A stretch of 64,000 nt of DNA from positions 1,178,001-1,242,000 of the forward strand of contig JBAIAA010000258.1 of NCBI GenBank assembly GCA_037893245.1. Reading direction: 5' to 3'. The notes beneath the pieces are model-generated. The model had not been told where the DNA came from. It saw only the letters and a list, made by a program, of their open reading frames with translations, and did not search any database. The translations under genes and the position numbers were made by a program. This stretch comes from Crossaster papposus (Eukaryota; Echinodermata; Asteroidea; Velatida; Solasteridae). How positions within the stretch are numbered: the first letter of the stretch is position 1; every line of letters begins with the position of its first letter. This document shows positions 12,842-25,098 of the stretch, piece by piece.

Positions 12842-13132
12842 GCGTACGCTATTGATACGCGTATTTTCGCGAATGCTACTTCTCGCACATTAACGCGTAA
12901 TCACGTAAATTCCCGAAACATCGCATATACGCGTAGGCTTACGCGTTAGCTTACGCGGAGGCTTACGCGTTGGCTTACGCGGAGACTTACGCGTAGGCTT
13001 ACGCGTTGGCCTACGCGGAGGCTTACGCGGAGACATGCCTTAGCAGATTTTACAAGCTTAGCAGAAACATTTTATTGGCGCATCATACGCGTAGCGTGAT
13101 ACGCGTAAATGCATACGCGTATGGTGATCATA
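12842..13132. repeat. CGCGTAAGC minisatellite at the outer palindrome end (right)
   Basis: This is the mirror of 612-905: tandem variants of TACGCGTTGGCTTACGCGG and related units, densest at 12,925-13,035. Unit order closely matches the inverse of the left array, so the array was copied with the arm and was not independently expanded. Confidence 0.75.
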
Positions 13133-13155
13133 ATTTCGATCATAACTGTATGTCA

Positions 13156-14249
13156 TGTACCCGTACCTTTATTTCCAGCCTGTATTGCTACCGGTATTTC
13201 CAGCCTGTTTGTTTAATGTACGCATTTGATACTCGTTTCATACCCGTTTGTTTCATACGCGAGAACACGTGTTCGAGCGCCGTGCGAAAACAAATGAAAC
13301 CGCCCTCGCACACACCCAGAAACCCACCTCGCCTGCAGGATCAGTTAAAGCACGATACGGAGCAGCTATCGACGCTCCGGTTTATCCGAATCTGTGCGAA
13401 ACAAACAGCCTTAAGCCAGTACCGGGTATGATGTCTTCCTCAAGCAGACTATTTAATGTACCGGTATGGTGTGCGATACACAATGCCAATACACAAGTTG
13501 TTTCTCACACAGTATCCGCAGAATGCGATGCAGTGGTGGAACATGTGTGACTGCAACATGTAGCACCCAAACAGCTCAAATGTTGAGAGTCAGAAATTTG
13601 AACACAAAAACTTTACAAAAATTACCAATTTCTAAAGAGGACATTTACATGTGTACATGTACCGGTACCGTATGTAGGTGTGTGGATTTATTATATCCTA
13701 CATTGTACTTTAACCAGTTTGCATCAGGGGAAGTGTATACATGGTATGGTTTGTACATTTTTTCAGGAATTCAAAGCGGGAGTTCAAAACACTTCACTTC
13801 AATCAAGACGCAAAAGGCCATCAACTACATGTGTACTAATTTCTAATTGAAGGAAACTGGCAAAGTTTACAGACTTTAAACTTCCTAAGAGGTAACGCCT
13901 TTAATGCAAACAGGAAATTTGTCATTACTCTTAATTGGAAATCCAACACAATCGGGATTTTCCCAGCAATACTGGAAGAGAAACTCGTGTTGCACGCATA
14001 TTTGCTATGATCACGATCGACTTCGGTGAGGGTTAATACAAGTAGAAAGCGTTGTTGTATATGTACATCCATGTACATGTACTTTTACCACACAATTTGC
14101 TTTTGCAGTAATTTTCTAAAATGGATGGGTTCAGGGGTTCATAATTATAGTCGATATTGTGACGCTAACCTATTTATTCCAACAATTTTTGGACTTTTTG
14201 GATGGCAATCGCTGGGAATTTGTAAATGGTGTATTCAACACCTTTAACC
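13156..14249. other. Unassigned single-copy DNA, no gene supported
   Basis: Overlapping plus-strand open frames of 100-141 codons occur at 13,006-13,846. They partly start inside the minisatellite and show no domain or splice pattern. I see nothing else to annotate. Confidence 0.4.
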
Positions 14250-14636
14250 TTAAAGGTAGTATACACCATTTGCAGATATCGAAAATATTTACTACTGAAT
14301 TATTAAGAAATACCTTACTCAATTGAAAGTAAATAATGATTCTAGGCATTCAGCAAAAGGATTGCGCTAGATATCCTGTAATTATTCCAAAAAAATGAAT
14401 TTTATAAAGAAAAATTCGCTCTCGCCGGACGGCGAGAGCGAAAAAACAAAGATAACATAAGAATAACTGCTCGACCCCGGTTGAAAACAAACGCTGTTTT
14501 TCGTGCTTTTCTCGGCATCCATGATAGTAAAACTTCGGAAAAGTCAGTTAAACGATATTTACTATGAAATACAACCCCCCAAATCTACCCATTCATGATA
14601 ATTTAAGCAATTACCAATGGTGTATACTACCTTTAA
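14250..14636 (-). mobile_element. M1-family MITE
   Basis: It begins TTAAAGGTAGTATACACCAT and ends with the inverse GGTGTATACTACCTTTAA. Reverse-complemented, it matches the other M1 copies, including CCGTCCGGCGAGAGC-type and TTACAGGATATC blocks. The GC-rich block at 14,415-14,440 can itself form a hairpin. It carries no coding capacity. Confidence 0.85.
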
Positions 14637-15017
14637 CTACCCCAAACTCATCAAACTTCAACTGCAGGTTTTGCTATGTTTTGGCAGGTTTTTGTACCAA
14701 AATATAGCAATTTGTTGTTGGACCTGGTTAAACTAAGTACATGTACTTGAATTCTGTGAGGTGTAGGGCAGAAAGGCATGTTGCTTGTTGGAGTTTTGGA
14801 GTTCCCATACATCCTGTGTCCCCACTCAAGCACATGTGTATCATGTACACATACATTTACGTACAGTACTGTATCACTGGCCAGTCTTTTACTGCACTTA
14901 TCCTGAACAATGAACAATGCATTGACCCATCTGTACCAAATCAATCAAACTGTAACTGTTAAAGTTTGGTTTGTTTTCTACCTGTAGTGCAAGAGCTTAG
15001 GGGGTTAGGGTTAAAAA
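14637..15017. repeat. Dispersed repeat R1, copy 1
   Basis: The block from ACCCCAAACTCATCAAACTT to AAGAGCTTAGGGGGTTAGGG has a second copy at 44,342-45,790. That copy is interrupted by an 800-bp element. Both copies lie next to an M1 sequence, which suggests one larger ancestral repeat. No protein is supported, although 14,651-14,962 has open frames on both strands. Confidence 0.65.
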
Positions 15018-15061
15018 AGTACTGGAACATTGCCAAATATCTCTCATTATTTTAATAAAGT

Positions 15062-15141
15062 GGCAAGAGAAAGACTTGAACTGAGCAGGATTTGAACTGC
15101 GACCTCTAAAATTACCATATTGGCGCTCTTCTAATCTTGCC
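15062..15141 (-). ncRNA. tRNA-like / SINE-head sequence
   Basis: On the minus strand the 80-nt segment begins GGCAAGA and ends TCTTGCC, a perfect 7-bp closing stem. It carries an A-box-like TAGAAGAGCGCC and a B-box-like GCAGTTCAAATCCTGC. The T-arm is too far from the 3' end for a normal tRNA, so it is more likely a tRNA-derived retroposon head or a tRNA pseudogene than a working tRNA gene. Confidence 0.4.
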
Positions 15142-15705
15142 CCAATGTTGGCACTTGGCAGTCTCCCAATTGTCAGCTATAATTGAATGGCCAGGGACCA
15201 CACCCAATTGTATGATACAACATGAGAAGCGACCCAAACATTTGAGGTACATGTACATTTGAGGTACATGTACATTTGAGGTACATTTGAGGTATAAATG
15301 TAAGCCAAGGCAGAAATACAGTACATATATGTCATGATTGAACTGATCTCTTTTGTTTTAGGATGGTAGTGGTACTTTTGGCAGAGTAATTGCTGGAAGA
15401 TAACACTAATAATTTGACATCATTATAAATCGTTATTAAGAAGTATTCACCGTTACTCACGTTACATTCGCGTTACTCACGTTACAACTTTCATTGGTTG
15501 CTTTGGTTACCTGTTTTCACATTGAGCACTAGGAGTACAAAGAAAACTCCATTTGGCAATTTTTTAATCCAAGGGAACTTCTGTGGATAAAACTTTATGG
15601 TGTTTTTATAACTCGTGTTACATTTCATGGCTACAATCAGATAACTGGTTTTCATCCACTTTATGCGAATGATGATTTTTTTTAGTGATATCACATTTAC
15701 TGTAC

Positions 15706-16186
15706 CTTAAAACTAAGCCTGCAACGGTTACCCGACCGTTCAAACGGTTACACGGTTACATTTTTTCAGTTCGGTTAACCCTTTTTTTATTTTATTTTTT
15801 TTATTTATTTATTTTTTATTTTTTTTCAAATAAAAGAAATCCCACCAATTGTCAACGTTGCGTGGGTTTCGTTAGAGCAGGTCACGAATAGTACAGTTGA
15901 ATAAATTTTGTATGGACATTTCTAATAGCTTATCTAACATATAGCAAGTCGGCCTATGAAATTGAATGCTTGACAATAAGCAATCGCAGATATGCGATTA
16001 TCAACACGTACAGTACTACACGCACACACTAAATTTCTTTATAAAGCCCATGCATTTTTTTTATTTTTTTTTTATTTTTATTTTTTTTAATATTTTTTTT
16101 AAATGTTGGTTACGGTTAACCGTAACCGCAAAACAACGGCTACACGGTTAATTTAATAACCGGAAACTGGCAGCCTTACTTAAAAC
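15706..16186 (+). mobile_element. hAT-type MITE (465 bp) with exact 8-bp target duplication
   Basis: The element is 15,714-16,178. Both flanks read CTTAAAAC (15,706-15,713 and 16,179-16,186), and the 8-bp length is that of hAT elements. Ends are TAAGCCTGC and GGCAGCCTTA. Subterminal words around CGGTTACACGGTTA and CGGTTAACCGTAACCG recur in both orientations, followed by long T-rich runs. There is no coding region. A second copy, split by a later insertion, is at 32,267-36,480. Confidence 0.9.
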
Positions 16187-16316
16187 TTGTGTCCTGTCCA
16201 ATTAAAAAAATCAACAAATCATTGGATTGACAATCAATAACCATCTGAAATGCCCAATGTTTAAATAAACATATTATATTTCAGAGTTATTTTTAGTTTT
16301 TAACATCAGTCAACTA

Positions 16317-16676
16317 TTAAAGTTAGTATACACCATTGGTAATTGCTTGAATTATCATGAATGGGTGGATTTGGGGGTTTGTATATTTTATTGTAAATAT
16401 CGTTTAACTGACCTGTCCGAAGTTTTATAATCGTCGGGCAGTGGTTCTTACTGTATGTTGATCTTGTTTTTTTCGCGATCGTCGTCCGGCGATCGTGAAT
16501 TGTTTTTTTAAAATTCACCTTTTTCGGAACAATTACAGGATACACATGTATCTAGCGCAATCATTTTGCTGGATGCCTACAATCATTATTTACTTTCAAA
16601 TAAGTAAGATATTTCCTAATATTTAGGTAGTAAATTTTGTGGATATATATCTGCAAATAGTGTATCCTACATTTAA
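16317..16676 (+). mobile_element. M1-family MITE
   Basis: The ends are TTAAAGTTAGTATACACCAT and the inverse AGTGTATCCTACATTTAA. The interior has TGACCTGTCCGAAGTTTTAT, TTTTTCGCGATCGTCGTCCG and TTACAGGATA in the family order. It is non-coding. Confidence 0.85.
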
Positions 16677-18755
16677 GCAGTTGTTTCTCTAAAAATATAA
16701 ACAAATCTTCAAAACAATTTATCTGTTTCATAACTGGGAGTATATGCAACAAAATAAAATGGGTGATTGGATTCAAAATCAAATTATATATTTTAGGGTC
16801 ATGACTACCATCTCATGGTATAACAATCACAGCACGAACTTGTTTTAAAACAATTCTCCAACTGATGTGAACACGAATTGCAAATTGGTATGGACAACAT
16901 AAAACATGAAGTTTGCACAAGGAAATGATAATACAGTGTACTAATTATTATGCCATGGATATAAATGTTATGACACACTGTTATGGGTTGGGACAAGGTC
17001 ACAGTATGCTTGTACAACTATCACAGTGATACATCATGTGGGGCCTGCTGTGTTTTTATTTGCTTGGGCCTCACTGCTGAAGCAAATATTTTTGTTGCAG
17101 GTGAACTTTCTTTTTCCAGTTTCAGTGATTTTGTCCATTCAATTTGCACAGGGTTGTTCAGACAACACACTTTATTGGCACTTTGCAAAGTTGGTTCGAC
17201 TTGAGATTTTCCAGTTTCCCTGGGGACCCTCCTCTGATGTGTGTAGAAACAAATCTGTGACGATTGTCAAGAAAGGTACCGGGTATGACGTTTATAATAT
17301 ATTAATAAATACCTACATGTAGGAGAGTTCAAAGCTTCTGATTGGTCGAGACTCGATCACGTGGAGGGCATTATCACGCAGTAATTATATTACCTATTAC
17401 GATTCACAATACCTAGAAGCTGCCGTTGGAGGCGCAAATCCTGCTGTACCCGCAGTGCATCATGGGGAAAGGTCGGCATCGGTTTGAAAAATGGTATTCA
17501 TTAACTCATTAGTTTTTACGTCTTTTTTGACGCGCACGATTAAAGTTCTAATTTTTTTCTGCAAATAACAATGTTTTAATCAACGACGCTTCCGGATACA
17601 TTTATGTTCATGTTGTACCGGTACCTCGCGTGAACAATGAAGAATAGATATTTCACTACAGTATATACGGAAGAAGTCGACCGTAAAGTTTAAAAGTGGC
17701 TCTTTTGAGTCAAACGCTTGGTGGCGCACTGCATTGTGAATCGCCCGAATTGACCAGGCTTTCAAAAATTGAAGCAAATTCACTGTTTATTTCCTAAATA
17801 AAAAGGTATTTATTCGGCTCGGTCTATTACCATTGGTCATCGCCCAACCCGGTCAATTATCACGCAGTAATGACCGGGTCCTCACCCTGTTATTTCCTAA
17901 ATAATAATAATATTGGGGGCTAATCCTCCTTACTGGCAGCTGTGAAGCTGAATAGCGAAGGATGTCACATTATTACCCCGGTCATTGGGCCCACAAAACA
18001 TTTCCATCTTTGCCCTCACAGGTACCCATTTACACCGTGGTGGAAAGAAGCAATGAATGGCAAAGTGCCTTGCCCAAGGGCACATGCACCATAGTCCCAA
18101 GCCGGACTTTAACCAACAACCTGCAGCTTTACCGACAGAGACAGCTGCTCAGCACAACTATTTGCTTAGCACAAACAAGTCTTGCTCAGTAAAAACAGGT
18201 TACCAGCCAAAATCTCATGTACCGGCATCTTTCATTTAAAGCAAAAACCAACTGAATACCACTAATAATAACATCCCATAACTAAAGGATTCCGTTCATA
18301 CGGGGTAAGCGCAGAATGCTTTTGTGCCAGTGATGTTAGCACTAAACAGTGATTGTATTCATACTACACCGTAACGGAATTCGGTGGCTAGCACAGCCAT
18401 GAAATTACACATTGTTCCTGTTTGTTCGGATGAATAACAACAATTCATTAATTTTCCTCGAAATGAAGACCGAAAACAAACGCATGTTATTTCCTTTGAC
18501 GGTTGCTACAGTACCGGTAAATGTAGAGATCTGCATTTCAATTCAGATCAAATTACAAATTTCCTGCTTTTCTCACTATTCTACATGTAGATGACAAAAC
18601 CAGAAACAAGTCATATTTTGGTGAAATTTAAGTTTTTCGTATACACTGTACATGTACATGTAGAAGGAAAGTCCAGATTTAATGCGATATATGCGACACA
18701 CAAATTATTGTGTTGTATGGATGCATAGATACATGTGTACATCATAATTCTAAAA
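16677..18755. other. Unassigned AT-rich DNA
   Basis: No gene is supported. An open frame at 17,026-17,322 (plus) begins with a hydrophobic stretch. It contains an acceptor-like TTTTTGTTGCAG before 17,101 and a donor-like AAAG/GTACC near 17,277, but no known domain. 17,330-17,480 shares a short block (GACTCGATCACGTGGAGGGC) with 31,030-31,075. Confidence 0.4.
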
Positions 18756-19065
18756 AACAGTACCCTGTGGAGACCAGACCACACTGGAGACAATGGGAGT
18801 GAAAAGGTCTCCGCAGGGCAATGATTCCTTTTGGTAAAACAAGGTTTCATGAAATAGATTCTTTGAGTTTTCCACAAAAAAAACCTAGTAATTTCCATGC
18901 CATATGGTCTGTCGCAAATTAATAACGTGTATTGGGTTTAGGGTTTACAGCCCAGGAAATTAACCCTAGTTGAAATGGGATCACTTTGAAAATAGCTCTC
19001 GCCGGTTACCACAATTTTGAACACGAGAACAAAGTGATGTCTTAACAAGTTTCTTAACAAATTTC
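18756..19065. repeat. Dispersed repeat R2, copy 1
   Basis: The segment from TACCCTGTGGAGACC through CACGAGAACAAAGTGATGTC aligns, with gaps, to 38,955-39,320. In both copies an AAGGTCTCC block is followed by a GAAATAGATT block and then a GAGAACAAAG block. No coding or terminal structure is recognised. Confidence 0.55.
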
Positions 19066-19702
19066 TTAACAAATGTCTTAACAAATTTCAGAATGAATGT
19101 ACCGTATGTTATGTTTTGTATCAATATGTGGTTTGGTTCAGCTAAAAGGAAAACCACTTTTGAGATGATCACATTTGAAAATTTAGCATTTTTCAAGCAA
19201 CCACAGTATTGCATGTACGGTGTATGTACCGGTACACAGGCTGAACGCTTGTTTACAATAATTGCGGACAGTGTGGTGAAAACTTTGTTTATCTTGTTAT
19301 CTGTTTATCTGCCACTTACTCTCTAAATTTGACGATTTCACAACTTTACCATTTTTGTTATTTTGAACCCCAACTCCATTACTGTAATTAAAGGGGGTTG
19401 CTTGATTTAACTCATGTTGCTTGCGATTTAAACAATAATAATAATAAATCACTGATTTAAATCATTTTTGGGTGTTTTTTTTTTTTTTTTTTTTGTAACA
19501 TTGATTTAGTAAAATACATGTAACCAATTTAGTAATAAAAAGGTTTAGAATATTTGAAAGAACGCTCCATCATCCCCCTAAATTTCACAAGTACTAGATA
19601 TTTATTATTACCACCAATCTCATACAGCATTAATGGCTCATTCGGACAAACTATTTTTCTAAACTATTTTTCAAACCATTTGTATTCTTATAAATAAAAC
19701 AC

Positions 19703-19837
19703 TTTAAAAGGTAGGATACATCATTTGCAGATATATCGCATCGCAATTTTTTACTGCCGAATTATTAGGAAATATATATCTTACTTATTTGAAAGTAAAA
19801 AATGATTCTACAATGTAGATATCCTGTAATTGTTTCG
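19703..19837 (-). mobile_element. M1-family MITE fragment
   Basis: It starts TTTAAAAGGTAGGATACATC and follows the M1 minus-strand order as far as TAGATATCCTGTAATTGTTT, then stops. The other half is absent. Downstream at 19,475-19,493 is a poly-T run. Confidence 0.65.
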
Positions 19838-20377
19838 GGTTTGGTTGGAGCGGGTCACATTACTTATTTTTTACTTTACCTGACAAGGGCACATTTACTT
19901 CTTGTAAAAGCTCCGCACAATACCACCAGGCAGATGAGGAGCTCAAAAGAGAAGACGCCAATAAGACTAAGCCACCTACATTGTGCAATTGGATAAAAAA
20001 GAAAGAGAACAAATACATGCATTTACATACGTGAGAGACGAAAAGGTGTTAGAGCTGTCCCGAATATATGAGTACATGTATTCGACCACCAATCAAATAT
20101 TCGAAAACATTATGTAGCTCTTGACCGGTTTAAATATTAAAAAAGAAAAAATATATGCTGCACGGCTATCGTATTGTTCTTTTTGACTGGAAATTACGAT
20201 ACTTTCAAAAAGAAAGAACAGTATTCCCTCCATAATGGAATGGATTGGGCAGTGTGAGTGACTTGCAGCATTTTGGCACCATGAACTGAAGTACGCGCGT
20301 TTAATTCTCAGTTTTTCGTATGAACGGAGACATACCGTATTTCTGTCTGCGTTACGTACTTTTGTACACGCAAGACG

Positions 20378-20440
20378 AGAAACCAAGTTAAAGTAATGAC
20401 ACTTTTCATGAACCAAGTCAAAGTAATGACACTTTTCATA
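20378..20440. repeat. Two-copy 30-bp tandem repeat
   Basis: ACCAAGTTAAAGTAATGACA followed by CTTTTCATGA occurs twice head to tail with one substitution. It is a local duplication without other signals. Confidence 0.6.
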
Positions 20441-20514
20441 ATACAGTGGGCTCTAAAATGAAGGGATTTTATTGAAAACCTACTGTACAGTATTAAAGAC
20501 TAGTTTAAAAAACT

Positions 20515-20636
20515 TCAGAAGAAACAAGGCAGACTCAAAACGCGGCCAGGGAATCCACGACAAAACGCCCAGCCAGTGCCGCAATAAATTAACAAATTTG
20601 AGGCGGGATTATAAGCATTGTGGGATCGGGAAAATC
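20515..20636 (+). pseudogene. Possible Myb/SANT-like domain fragment
   Basis: Within a 110-codon open frame (20,472-20,804) the peptide KTPSQCRNKLTNLRRDYKHC resembles the third-helix region of Myb/SANT-like DNA-binding proteins, such as those encoded by Harbinger transposons (typically T-x-x-Q-C-x-N-K-x-x-x-L). The rest of the frame is not recognisable. It is best read as a decayed transposon-derived fragment; chance similarity is possible. Confidence 0.3.
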
Positions 20637-21579
20637 ATCACAGCGAGCCTTTCCGAATGCGACCGTGTTGAGAAATCTGTAGTGTTAATTTACGGTGGCC
20701 CGAGCCAGATTCAGCGATACACGTTTCACGTAGAGGCTGGTGCACGCAATGAACAGTGTGAACGTTGCGTCTCCGTGATCCGTGTCGAAAACAACCCATG
20801 CTGAATCGCGTTGGATTCGGGTTACGTAGATACATGTACATGTACAGTAGTTTGAAAAGGCCTGTACATGTACCAATGGGGGTTACATGAGAACAATTCC
20901 TGGTTAAAATTAAAAATAAGGGTAAGTACTGTTTACTGCTGTACATGTACAGGTACTGTACGTAGTTTTGTTTAATTTTTTATGCACACAAAAAACAGCA
21001 CAATAGATAATTTCTATTATAATTTTAAAAAAAATTGTTGTGTACTGTACATGTAAACTGATGGCAGTTGGTCGTACAATTTTGAATAAAATCGCTCACA
21101 GAACAGGCATTAAATTATACAACATGTTTGCAGACAACAATAATACTTAAAAAATCTCTGTAACTGACCAACTACGGTACATCCATGTACTACAGTACAT
21201 ACTGTACATGTACATTGTATGTACTGTATGTACCGTATGTACATAACAATATCATCAATTTTTTGCATACTCAAAATAAACCTCTTTATTTGAAAGACAG
21301 ACTGTTTTCTATTGATATTAGACTTCAACGTACACATCACATGATACTGAATCACACAGTATGCACATTTAACATTGTTGAGTACTTCGGGTTTCATTGT
21401 GGAAACACAAAGTTCAAGCAAATCTAATTCCTTTTGAAATTACATATCAGTACCGGTACATGTACCGGTACATTGTATTGTACGGTATACGTGTACACAG
21501 TACCATGTCCAGCAGCCCATTTTACGAAACTTTGTAAAAAAAGCAAAGTCGTAAATAATATGGGTTATTGTTGCACATT

Positions 21580-21800
21580 TTGCTTTTTAACCAGTTCGCG
21601 TCGGATGCCGTGTAAAAAAAAAGAGATTCAAAACAGATGATGGACAAACATGTCATGAGCAAGACCTGAAATGTCTGTCAGCTACAATGTAGCGAAATAT
21701 CAGAGTGTGCTTCCCACAGATGCCGGCCTGAACCCGCCTAGGATAGTGTTAGATGAAAAAGAATCCCGTGCCTGTGCCCGGTTAATGTGCAATTAATCCC
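21580..21800. repeat. Dispersed repeat R3, copy 1
   Basis: The block from AGTTCGCGTCGGA to GTGCCCGGTTAATG, with GCCGGCCTGAACCCGCC in between, is repeated at 30,777-31,000 in the same orientation. It has moderate GC content compared with its surroundings. No open frame or TIR defines it. Confidence 0.6.
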
Positions 21801-24778
21801 AGCGCGAACAGGTTTAAGAGATACATGTACCACAAGATTCCGAAGAAAGTAATAGTGGGCGGAGGTGATTCAACATTTGCCATGAACGAACAAACTTATC
21901 TAGACAAACAGCCTTCATATAAAATGAAGTCACACCTGGATTTTTCTAGGTGTGTGATTCTATGGTTCAAGCTTGCACTGAACAATTAGTATGGCATTTC
22001 TTTGTAATATCTTGGTTTACACAGTAAAGCTTTTTTCTCTTCACCGACGCCCTTTAAAAAAAAAAATGTATGAAGTATAATTCTGCTGTAAATGTCTGCC
22101 GAGGTGTGAGGTACAGTGGGATTCAGGCGTGCGATTATTAGCACTTCTCATGAAGCTTTTAATCGAGCGATGGCATGTGATCTCACGCCTCAAATCTTAA
22201 GGTACTGTACATGTACATGTATGCAGATAAATGATGTTATCATCCTTATCCTTAAAACCCACATTGCGCAGCTACTGGTACATGTACTTGTACCGTACAT
22301 GTACAGTACATGTATGCCAAGTTTTGTGAAAATGTACAGCTGCGCAAAAATTTGTTGCACACGTCCTTCACATGGCATACCGGTAAGTTTAATGCAAGTT
22401 TTGTCAAACCTGCTGCTGCAAACCTTTTTTGTGTACCAGCAATTGACAGAATTTCAGTACAAGTACATGTACACTACATGTATGAACAAATTTACTGTTG
22501 GCAAATTCAGAAATGCCAAACACTCCAAATAGCTTATAAAAATGTCAAGCTCTGGAATTTGTTAGAGTGTGGCTTTCTGTGTTATAACTTTCTGAGGCCC
22601 CATCCCATCCCCCCCTCCCCCCAATCCTCTCAACCCCCTAATCCCCTAATCAGCTCTAATGCCTAAACAATTACAGCCAGCTGAACCATTTTGGCATGGG
22701 AGATACTAGTAACGAAATACACAATACAGTATTAAAAAAAATTGATGTTCAGCTTTTCCGACTAGGGGGGTTGTTTACTGTCGTGACTGAGATTATAAAA
22801 AGCGACACAACTAAAGAGTGTCAAATACGTTTTGAAAATTTCTCTTCAAGTTGAAAGTGCTGCAGATCTAAATCCATATGAACGTTATAGCTGATAGGGT
22901 AATTTACGCATGTTGTAAGATGGAAAAAACTATAATTCAATTTGTTAATAAATATGCAAATTAACCTCCGTGACTGACATTACCGTGACTGACATTACGC
23001 ATTAGATTCATAATGCCTGTTAACAGCAACACTGATTTGACATGAAAACAATGAATGTTCTGTCAACAATAGAAGTATCAATTAACTGTTTATGCTATAT
23101 GGCTATTTTCACAATCAGTGGTGTAACTTTGAAATTTTGAGGTTTGGGTCTGTATTTTTTTAACCAGTGGATAGAATTCTTAGATTTTTGGTCATGCAAC
23201 TATCCTGGGTAGGGGCTACCTCGGGTAGCTTAACAAAGTTTCTGTGTTTCTTCATATGGATATCCCAGACCCCAGAAGTGGGTAAATCCTACCACATTGA
23301 GTGGTCCGTTTTGTTGTACCTTTTGTTATTCAACCTATTTTTTTTGTTATGCATGCAATTTCAGGTTGCTTTTGGGTTATGATTAAGCACAAGGGATGGA
23401 TCTTTCTGCCATATAATTTTGACCTCTGATTCTGTTTCCGTTCTGTCACTAGGTCACTAAGGGTTGTCGTGTTTCGGAGGTTGTCGTGTTTCGGAGGTTA
23501 CATTTTCCGTTAACTTTTACTGTCAATATATTATGCATCACTTCTGATATTTGGAAATGACAAATATCCCACATGATTTTCAAGCTTGTTGCTGCTGATT
23601 ACATCTACTTTTGTTTGATATGTTTGTTTTTTTTGCTTAGTGGCAGCTTCGAGAGATTACATGCTTTCAAATATATTTGTTAACTTTTCCGTTAACAGTT
23701 TCGTAACCTCTGAAACATTGGATTATGTGGTCTACCTCTGAAATGAAAAAATGTGGTCATAAATTGAATAAACTAAAAAGTACTGATAAGACAACCCATC
23801 ATCCATAGAAAATATATTTGGAAAGGAATGTTGACTTTTTGGTTTATTGTGCAATGTTACATTTCCGTTAACACGGGTAACCTCCGAAACACAATGTAAC
23901 CTCCGAAACATTTCAGTTTGGTTTCATTCAGTTTACTTCTCCAAGAAAAAACTCTCGGACCTTAACATAATATGTATTAACACTGCAGTCATAAGGATTA
24001 AAATAGTTAGGTTTGTAACAACAAAATCAAGAAAGTGTGCTGTTTGAACACATGATTCTGAAAAAAACTGTTTCGGAGGTTACATGTTAACGTTTACAAC
24101 ACATAATGTAATTTGTAGGAACAGTGCACTCTTTTCTTTCAATTTTTTAGTTTTGTTGCTTTTCTACCCACTGAGAACTATTTGCAAAATGACAAAAAAA
24201 GTCTAGTTTACCTTTGATTTTGTTCTTAGGCTGCGATCTTTAGTAATTTGTGTAACATTTCCAAAACAAAACACAGATTGTAAAGGTTTTTGACGACAAT
24301 ATTTTCAAAAAATTCACTTTTTTGTAACTGCAGTTGGTCAAACCATTCCTGCTTTTAATGTTAAAACTACTTAACACTGCATTTTTTGTTCAAATTCTTC
24401 CATAGCTTAGTTTGCACACAACATAAAAAAGTCATGTTGTGGATTACAATGTTGTTTCGGAGGTTACATTAGCTGTTTACAACTCACTCAACCTGCATTT
24501 TTAATGCAGAGTGAACAAATTATACACTACTCATTGCAGTATATACAATGTAGCAGTAACTAATTGATTAGTTTGAGTCAAACATCTCTGCTGATGTTGA
24601 TGTATCACAGCCTTCAAGATCTACCATTTGGCAAAATAAAATTAAGAACACAAATCCACAGAGAAGATCTGAAATAGAAAGATAGAATAAGGGTCAAGAC
24701 GCAATACTACCGAGTGAAAAAGGACCATGGTACACATACTTTTATCATGCAGAGGAGCTTCATGAGAGCTCACTCAAC

Positions 24779-25098
24779 CTGGAAATCAGAAAATCCAACA
24801 TCAAAGCAAGCTTGGGTTTACTACTAAGTTCTATGAACTGAAACCTAAGAACGTCAAGTCGCTGTCACATTCAAGACACATAGCATGTCTGTGTGTTTAC
24901 TGTGTTAACATAAAGGAAAAGCTCTGTTGAATGGGAGAAGGTTCAATGATGAGAAGGTTCAATGATGAGACGGACTACATGGACATGCTGATGTGTGAAA
25001 AATCCCATGCTAACCGATTTCAAGAAGCCAAATGCATCCAAGGCAGCTGCTCAACATGTGGAAATCTCAAAGGCACAATCCGAGACTTCCGACTATGA
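24779..25098 (+). pseudogene. Decayed protein-coding remnant inside E1
   Basis: Two neighbouring reading-frame pieces look protein-derived. The first (24,779-24,930) includes FYELKPKNVKSL and ACLCVYCVN before a stop. The second (24,967-25,098) includes EAKCIQGSCSTCGNL. The cysteine spacing (CLCxYCxN, then CxxxxCxxCG) resembles a conserved but unnamed protein family that I associate from memory with invertebrate transposons; I cannot name it reliably. A tandem GAGAAGGTTCAATGAT duplication and stops separate the pieces. If real, it is what remains of the E1 autonomous protein. Confidence 0.4.

Larger units (their letters stand above)
8783..13155 (-). repeat. Right arm of the large imperfect palindrome
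   Basis: This is the inverted partner of 592-4,592, from CAGGGCATGCGGCCAATGG at its inner end to CATAACTGTATG at its outer end. It is about 370 bp longer than the left arm, mainly because of the segment at 10,687-11,065. Peptides from matching open frames are identical or nearly so. One frame (11,887-12,117) has an in-frame insertion of five codons relative to 1,643-1,858. Confidence 0.9.

Noticed and set aside
592-13155. The palindrome as an assembly artefact
   Set aside because: The arms differ by many substitutions and by indels up to 380 bp, which a mis-joined duplicate read set would not show.
592-13155. The palindrome as one giant foldback transposon
   Set aside because: No terminal target duplication is visible, and an E12-family insertion shared by both arms is better explained by duplication of a pre-existing region. 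Not fully excluded.
14990-15020. Telomere-like TTAGGG
   Set aside because: TTAGGG occurs singly here and near 45,776, 58,190 and 61,886, with no tandem array.
17026-17322. 98-codon frame with a hydrophobic start and splice-like borders
   Set aside because: No family is recognised, it is AT-rich, and overlapping frames of similar size are open; too weak for a gene call.
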